NCBI GenBank assembly: GCA_003996215.1
Contig: QJPP01001939.1
Location: 289,505 to 353,504, forward strand
DNA from: Jaltomata sinuosa
Lineage: Eukaryota > Streptophyta > Magnoliopsida > Solanales > Solanaceae
Direction of reading: 5' to 3'
Length of the DNA: 64,000 bases
This document shows positions 58,301 through 64,000 of the stretch, piece after piece. The notes beneath the pieces were generated by a model. The model ran no database searches. It was not told where the DNA came from and saw nothing but the letters and a program-made list of their open reading frames with translations. Each line of letters begins with the position of its first letter. Position 1 is the stretch's first letter. The position numbers were made by a program, and so were the translations under genes.

Positions 58301-59922
58301 AGCATCGCAATGCTCGGAGTCACTCACTAGGAGATTAGTTCCCCCAAAGGAACTTAACATAATTAGTCCCTTATTCCTACGCTTTTCTTATTACTTGATT
58401 TTGTTTGATTAACCTTGTATATTCGGATATGTATTTTTTGTGACTTTGATTAACGTTTATTCTTTGGCTTATAGTTTCGTGGGTTATCTTTATTTAGTTT
58501 TAAAATTTCGAAAGTAAGTTTCCTTCACTCTTTCAGTTTGGGCAAAGGTTTCGGATTTCTTTTTTTTTAATACTTTAAAATTAGTGGTTAAATATTTTCA
58601 AAAATAGTAGTGATAAATGGTGAATAGTGCAGATTTTAGGATTAATTAATTTAGGCTTTGTTTCAAGAAAAACTTGTTAACTCGCGGTAGATTTTCAAAA
58701 ACATTAATTAGCGATTCAACTTATTTCAAACAAGTATTAGTCATTCTTAGGCCTTAAACTATTAGAACGCTTTTATCTAATTTAGGCAAGTCTTCTTATA
58801 TTTATTAATAATTCATTTATTCTCTTATTCTAACCTCAATATTTTACAAATATTTTGCTTTACTCTCTATATATATTTTGAGATTTTCAGATTTTTCGAA
58901 GCCTAAAAATGCAAGGTATATATGTCATATATTATCTACTACAAGGTATATATATTTATATTTTACTTATACTTCTTCCTACTTTAATTATACATATATT
59001 ATCACAATTACATTTATGTACATCATACTTTCTTTCATATTCAATGCAATGTTCATTTTTACCTTACGAATAAAAGTCTTCTTTACAAGAAAACAAATAA
59101 TTCTCGTTCTCTACTCAATTTTTAAATTGTTCTTTTACATGAAATATATCTACAAAACAAATATGATTTTCTCTCATATCTTTTTCTCTATTACCAATAT
59201 ATTTCTTACATACTTTTACTTATCCAAATCTTTTAAAATAATAAACTTTTCACATGATTTCCTATATTTTAAATATACATACGTCATCTTTACTTTCCTT
59301 TTAATAAACATGTCATAAACTTTCTCAAACTTTAAGAACTACATATATTTTATTTTACAAAGGCATATTTATTATAAATAATATCTTCATCTTTTTACAT
59401 AGCTTTTAAGTATATATTTCTCATAAATCATAAAGTTTTACATACTTTAATTATAATTACGATAAAAGTATTGTTATTAAACTTTTCATATGTTTTGACA
59501 TGTACGTACATGTGTTTCATCTTTTTTTTTTACCACAAACATATTTCATATTTTTGCCTATTGTAGTGGCATGTGTCATATACTTTGAGTTTTCTTAAAT
59601 TAATAAAAATATGTTTTTGTCACCCTTTTCTAGCAAATAATGAGCAAATAACTTTTCCCAAATATTGTTTCTAAACTGAGTTTAAGGACTATCTTCGGAT
59701 AGGCTCTGAAGGGTGCCTAACACCTTCCCTTCGAGTAACCAAAACTCTTACTCAGAATCTCAAACGTTTTCGCAGACTAAAAACAGAGTTTTACATTAAA
59801 AAATGGTTTTCCTAAGTTTCCTAAAATTTAGGTGGCGACTCTAAACCCTTTTCCAAAACAAAGGCAGAAAGAGCCGGATGTTGCAAGCATATTTTTGGCC
59901 AGTCCGAAAATAGGGCGCGACA
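55319..59922 (+). repeat. 5' LTR of the Ogre-like element (4.6 kb)
   Basis: TGTTGACACCC to GGCGCGACA. TATA box at 56380-56387 (TATAAAAG) and an (AC)n microsatellite at about 56422-56490 in the probable transcript leader. The CGGAGGCTTTTTGTAGCCTCG near 56139 can form a hairpin (CGAGGCTACA / CTTTTTGTAGCCTCG). ORFs here (for example 58878-59318) are AT-driven and not coding. Confidence 0.8.
56380..56387 (+). promoter_or_regulatory. TATA box of the Ogre-like LTR
   Basis: TATAAAAG in CGGCTATAAAAGAAGC, about 1.06 kb into the LTR, followed by a CA microsatellite about 45 bp later. Best core promoter candidate for the element. Confidence 0.55.
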
Positions 59923-59925
59923 GCG

Positions 59926-59943
59926 TGGCGACTCTGCTGGGGA
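59926..59943 (+). other. Primer binding site of the Ogre-like element
   Basis: TGGCGACTCTGCTGGGGA, three bases after the LTR end. This is the TGGCGACTC...GGGGA type described for Ogre/Tat elements (thought to use tRNA-Arg). It fixes plus orientation. Confidence 0.8.
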
Positions 59944-60505
59944 TAACTTATGTTTTTACCTTAGCATGCTTAGTTTATGAATATTATTTGGGTATTTGTT
60001 TATTTGCAGTACATTATTTGCTTTATTTATGTTTATATTTGTTTGAAAGGACGCAAGTCAAATCCAAACTTGTGTTCCTTATTTGTTTGATAAACACTAC
60101 TTGTTACTGCTTTCTCACTTGCATTCTTCTATCGAGTCTTTGGCCGTACACATTTCACACACTGTGGTACACGCGGAGGGTTTTATGCCCTCCCAAACCT
60201 TCTTTTGGATTCCTTAGTTTCAGGGTCGGTGCATTTAGGTTAGTGTGCCGTCTCGCAGTTATTCAGTCCACTCTTAAATCTAGGAAAATACTCTTATTCT
60301 AGAAATAAGTCATGTTGCATAGCCTTAGGCAGGACGATCCCGGGGATTGACACTGCATTTAGGGAACCACCCTTATTGTCAACGGGTTTTTCATAAAACC
60401 CAACGACATATACTTTGTGTGTGATTGATGTAAATGATACAAACTAAAACACATAATGGATTTGGGATAAACAAACTTATCATACCCTTTACCCTTTTCT
60501 TTCAG
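59944..60505 (+). other. Leader between PBS and ORF1
   Basis: An untranslated leader of about 560 nt. The open frame crossing it (59832-60302) begins inside the LTR and has no Gag-like features, so it is not called. TTTCTTTCAG just before the ORF1 ATG (60506) could act as a 3' splice site; Ogre elements are known to splice, though elsewhere. Confidence 0.5.
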
Positions 60506-62020
60506 ATGAATATCAACCAAAACTTACCAAACATCCAAATAATTTTCTCAGCTTCCCATAACCTATAACGCTGGTGGAACAACATCAGGACTCTATATGG
60601 ACACGAGATTTCCAAACACCTGGGATCTCTCACTGAGTTGTTGGACATCCAAGCCAATGAGATGCTAACAAAGTCGCTGATTGAATTTTGGAACCCGGCC
60701 ACCGCGACATTTCAGTTCTTTGACTTTGAAATCACGCCTACCTTGGAAGAGGTCAGTAGCCTCACAGATCTGGTACTCGAAGGAAGAGAACCAGTATTGC
60801 CCTCAACTATGTCTGGAAGACAATTTCTACATGTTTTGGGTCTAAAAGTCTTCCCGGCCTTTAGGAATGTAGAAAATGGATGTGTAGGTTTGAACTATCT
60901 CTTTCAGAGGTTTGGACGTCAAGAAAGCTATGAGGGTTATCGACAGGAATTCTCTTGTAGCAGAGCAACATGGGAGAGAATTAGACCTGCGACTTTTGCA
61001 CTCGCTTTCTTAGGGGTCATGGTCTTCCCCAAGAAGATAGGCCGCATCAATATCAATTTGATGCCAGTAGTCCTTGCCCTGTTCAATGGCTCCGAAAAGT
61101 TAACATTAGTACCAATGCTCTTGGCAGAATTATTCAGAGCTTTGTCTTCCTGTTCAAGAGGATATGATTGCTTGGGCGGATGCAATTTGCTACTACAAAT
61201 TTGGGCCGTAGAGCATTTCTTCCAAAAGGACCAAGCCAACGATAACTTGGATGGAGTCTGCAACAAGATGCAAAGCCATGAGCGCAGGTTAAAATTTTGG
61301 AACGCACCGATAGGACGAGAAGGATGACGGGCCTATCTAACGCATCTCACGGGAGATGCCATCCAATGAAAGCTCCCTTGGATCACTGGAAGAGCATTAC
61401 TGAGGAGATATACCAGCTATTTTATTGAGTTGATCGGGATAGAAGGGATCCAACCATACGCTCCACTTAGAGTTCTGCGTCAATTTGGCATCAATCAGGA
61501 TGTTCCTTTATGGTCCCACATAGAACCTGCGGAGATCACTTACGGAAGAGAAATACCTTCGGCCAGGATTAGAAGATTGCAGGAATCATGGATGAATATA
61601 ATATCCTCAGATATCGGACAAAGAAATTGGTGCACCTTAGAATATTATGCGTGGAAGGTAGAGGGAGGTCCCATAATGCGACCAAGCTGGGAAAGGATCC
61701 CTGGTTTTATCGACTACGACATGGTGACTCAAGTCTCCAGGGAAATAATACCTCACATGTATCTCACCGCCTTCATGCGTGAACAGATTATTCCGGGCTC
61801 AGTTAAAGATGAGATAACCTCGGACAGTCAAAATGATATAAGAGAAAATCTAGAGGAAGAACTTGAAGATCAATCTGAGTATAGATCTTTAGTGTTCCTG
61901 GAAGAAGATGATCCGGATTATCAGGAATGGCAGTTGAGAGAATGGGATCTCGGAGAATACCACCCAGGGCCTTATTTGGACATATATGATGATAGTGATG
62001 ACGGTCCTACATGGCCCTAG
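60506..62020 (+). pseudogene. Ogre-type ORF1 (DUF7745-like), three in-frame stops
   Basis: One frame runs from ATG 60506 to TAG 62018-62020 with stops at 60566 (TAA), 61325 (TGA) and 61367 (TGA), and no frameshift. Conserved blocks: SLTELLDI, LIEFWNPATATFQFFDFEIT, PTLEEVSSLTDLVLEGREPV, LPSTMSGRQFLHVLGL, LTLVPMLLAELFRALSSCSR, GCNLLLQIWAVEHFFQ. After the last stop: GIQPYAPLRVLRQFG, WLMN-like linker, and an acidic C-terminus (EEDDPDYQEW). This is the extra ORF before gag of Ogre/Tat elements, related to plant DUF7745 proteins. Function unknown. Only three point changes, all possible as single substitutions of sense codons, suggest recent inactivation. Confidence 0.85.
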
Positions 62021-62470
62021 GTTATCTTTTCTCATTGTACCCCTTTCATATTCCCTAAAGGTGCCTCATGGCCCATCCCTTTGTACGCCCTAGTGGCCGC
62101 CACATGTTTTTCATTTTCAGGCTCCCATCAGCCTATCTATTGTAAACTTTCAAAGCCACATTTTGCTTAATGAAAAGTCATGTTTATCTCAAATCCTAAA
62201 TGTGTTCAAAATGGATCATTTATTATCAAATTGTATGCAGCGTAGGCCTACCTCTGGCAAAAAGAGGCTCCACATTAGGACGCATTTTGTGTGAATATCG
62301 CCAACTTGGCGTATATATTTGTCATATATTCCAACATTTCCCAAACTAACATAGTTTCCTTTTTCTTTCTTTTCTTTTCTTTATGTTTATTATCAAACCC
62401 CCAAGAAAGTTGATTTGTGTCGATTTGCAAACTGGCGGAATCGCAATACAACCTCCGATCTAAAGGAAAA
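62021..62470 (+). other. Spacer between ORF1 and gag
   Basis: 450 nt with no ORF on the plus strand. T-rich near 62335-62385 (TTTCCTTTTTCTTTCTTTTC). No repeat seen. Confidence 0.6.
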
Positions 62471-64000
62471 ATGAGCGAAGAATCTAACAACGCCTCGATG
62501 GTACCAGTAGATGGCGCCGAAAGTTCTCGAAAACCGATGGATACTCAAAACGACGAACAAATGGCCAACATGGCACAAGAGATTGAGATCTTGAAAGAAG
62601 AACTACGCCAAGTGCGGGATTTGACTAAGCTTACAGCTGCTACCTTCCCCGCTCAATTCCAATTTCCAAGTGCCGAGTTGCGGCCGGTCACTCCCGCCGA
62701 CTTAACAAACGCGCCTAAGCAAACACCACCTGTTCCCACTTATGCTCAAGATCTACTTGCTCGTCCGCCCGCTGCTAGGGCTGCACCTAATCTTTCCTCG
62801 CCTACGCAGAACTTCACTGTTCCAATTCACCCAACAATGCAGCACATACCGGAGGCACATGTCACTTGTGAAATGCCTGTTCCACTGGTATATGCTACTG
62901 AAGCCCCTACTTTCGCAACATCCATGGCTGTCAAAGTACCATATGAGGTCGATCAGTACGTAGGATTGGAGAGGGATGTCCGGTCAAGTGAAGAGAGGTC
63001 GATAGCGGCTCAACTTGAAAGTTTGAAAAGGGCTTTTAAAAGCATGCAAGTCACCAGGGGAACCGAAAGTCTGGACTATGATGACCTATGCATCCACCCA
63101 GACATCGATATGCCGGTCGGGTACAAACCACCAAAAATTGATGTATTCGATGGGAAGGGCGATCCCCACGCACACCTGAGAGCCTATTGCGACAAGCTGG
63201 TCGGCGTAGGAAGGAACGAGAAATTGAGGATGAAACTGTTCATTCGAAGTCTGTCGGGAGAAGCTCTGACTTGGTACACTCGCCAAGACCCCCGCAAATG
63301 GCGTGATTGGCAAGAAATGGCCGAAGATTTCATGAGTCGCTTCAGGTTTAATACCGAAATTACTCCGGACAGATTCTCACTTGCTAACATACAAAAGAAG
63401 CCATCTGAATCATTTCAAGAATATTCATGGAGATGGAGGACTGAGGCTGCTCGGATCCAGCCCCCACTTGACGAAAATGAACTCTCTAAGTACTTTATCC
63501 GAGCCCAGGAAGGCGTCTACTTCGACAAGATGATGTCAATGATGGGCCAGAAGTTCGCTGACTTGGTCAAGATGGGAGACTTTATTGAGGAAGGTATCAA
63601 GTCTGGAAAAATTCAGTCTATGGTCGCACTGCAAGCCGCAAGCAAGGCCATACAGTCGGGTTCCATTGGTAGTATCAAGAAGAAGAAGGAAGACGTCCCA
63701 GCCGTCACACCTTACTACCAGCACGGAGGACCATCCCACCGATACCCTAACAACTCCCAAATTCTCGCACATGTTCCAGTATATAGTACCCAGCCACAGT
63801 ATAACCCACCTCGAGCGCCAGCATACCAAAATCCACCAAAGCCGTATGCCCCTGTCCAAGCTCCGGTTCACCAAAATAGACCAGCATATGCACCAAGACC
63901 ACGTCCTAATCTTGAAGCCAGAAATACCCGCACCTACACTCCTATTGCCGAGCCTTTGGCTCAATTGTTTGAAAGGTTGAGGGTAGCAGGTTTGTTGCAG
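62471..64000 (+). CDS. gag: Ogre-like gag(-pro) polyprotein, open at the window edge
   Basis: ATG 62471 opens a frame of 510 codons with no stop before 64000; the longest open frame in the window. Start chosen as the first ATG (AAAAATGAG) of the frame. Residues about 30-60 form a coiled-coil-like helix (MAQEIEILKEELRQVRDLTK), followed by a Pro-rich linker and SIAAQLESLKRAFKSM. About 225-345 is the retrotransposon Gag core: VFDGKGDPHAHLRAYCDKLV, KLRMKLFIRSLSGEALTWYT, MAEDFMSRFRFN, ESFQEYSWRWRTEAARIQPP. A basic KKKKED stretch and a Pro/Tyr/Gln-rich tail follow; the zinc knuckle and protease would lie beyond. Gag builds the cytoplasmic particle that packages element RNA. The undamaged frame contrasts with broken ORF1 upstream. 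Confidence 0.9.
   Translation, partial: MSEESNNASMVPVDGAESSRKPMDTQNDEQMANMAQEIEILKEELRQVRDLTKLTAATFPAQFQFPSAELRPVTPADLTNAPKQTPPVPTYAQDLLARPPAARAAPNLSSPTQNFTVPIHPTMQHIPEAHVTCEMPVPLVYATEAPTFATSMAVKVPYEVDQYVGLERDVRSSEERSIAAQLESLKRAFKSMQVTRGTESLDYDDLCIHPDIDMPVGYKPPKIDVFDGKGDPHAHLRAYCDKLVGVGRNEKLRMKLFIRSLSGEALTWYTRQDPRKWRDWQEMAEDFMSRFRFNTEITPDRFSLANIQKKPSESFQEYSWRWRTEAARIQPPLDENELSKYFIRAQEGVYFDKMMSMMGQKFADLVKMGDFIEEGIKSGKIQSMVALQAASKAIQSGSIGSIKKKKEDVPAVTPYYQHGGPSHRYPNNSQILAHVPVYSTQPQYNPPRAPAYQNPPKPYAPVQAPVHQNRPAYAPRPRPNLEARNTRTYTPIAEPLAQLFERLRVAGLLQ

Larger units (their letters stand above)
55319..64000 (+). mobile_element. Ogre/Tat-like LTR retrotransposon, 5' portion (runs off the window)
   Basis: LTR 55319-59922, PBS 59926-59943, leader, ORF1 60506-62020, then gag 62471 onward. 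A long LTR, an extra ORF before gag and this PBS type are the defining traits of Ogre and related Tat elements. Inserted into the LTR that begins at 52109. Protease, RT, RNase H and integrase should follow beyond 64000. Confidence 0.85.

Noticed and set aside
58878..59318. 146-codon hydrophobic ORF
   Set aside because: AT-rich LTR interior; Ile/Phe/Tyr-rich by composition, no homology recognised.
59832..60302. 156-codon ORF over LTR end and PBS
   Set aside because: Starts inside the LTR and crosses the PBS; not compatible with a retrotransposon coding region.

Overview
The window is nuclear DNA from a flowering plant, almost certainly a member of the nightshade family (Solanaceae). The basis is a split plant NF-YA gene, Solanaceae-type SINEs ending in TTG repeats, Ogre/Tat LTR retrotransposons and AT-rich, transposon-dense intergenic DNA. 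I cannot name the genus from sequence alone. Only one host gene is supported; nearly everything else is transposable element (TE) sequence, much of it nested.

Left third (1-16747). The 3' end of a Ty3/gypsy element (internal tail 1-281, LTR 282-1584) breaks a second LTR element A (1585-6068, minus strand). After a 1.5-kb spacer comes element B, a related and structurally complete element on the plus strand (7573-16742, 5-bp target duplication GGTTT). A and B lie in inverted orientation. Neither shows gag-pol; instead each carries, antisense to its LTRs, a decayed 'putative plant transposon protein' reading frame. The two LTRs of B are a mosaic with one almost identical block of about 0.87 kb that coincides with a 0.7-kb duplication in the 5' LTR, suggesting inter-LTR conversion.

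Middle left (16748-27900). A run of terminal-inverted-repeat (TIR) DNA transposons. A hAT-type element (8-bp target duplication) sits inside a Mutator-like element (MULE, 9-bp target duplication), inside a second MULE, inside an older repeat. Another MULE (24181-26387) has arms of homopolymeric pyrimidine/purine sequence around nine tandem copies of a ~112-bp unit. A gag fragment and a short GC-rich island follow.

Centre (28.2-41.3 kb, minus strand). An intact NF-YA (CCAAT-binding factor subunit A) gene: five coding exons, 301 residues, a spliced 5' leader and a miR169-like site in the 3' UTR. Its introns hold a solo LTR, two SINE copies, a MULE with a perfect 9-bp target duplication, other MITE-like elements and a tandem array beside the first leader exon.

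Right (42.8-64.0 kb). A 5.4-kb TIR-bounded region contains Helitron-like ends, a SINE and an organelle-derived mosaic (plastid ycf2, organellar large-subunit rRNA, mitochondrial rpl2). Then comes a decayed Ty1/copia element (minus), cut by a Tat-type LTR (52109-55318), itself cut by an Ogre-like element (55319 to the right edge). The latter has a 4.6-kb LTR, a PBS, a nonsense-damaged ORF1 (60506-62020) and a 510-codon gag frame that is still open at the window end.

No bacterial-type operon, CRISPR array or animal/crop virus gene was found. I see no coherent new multi-gene system. The most unusual items are the antisense ORF elements with palindrome clusters, the LTR conversion mosaic, the nested MULE/hAT stack and the organelle mosaic.
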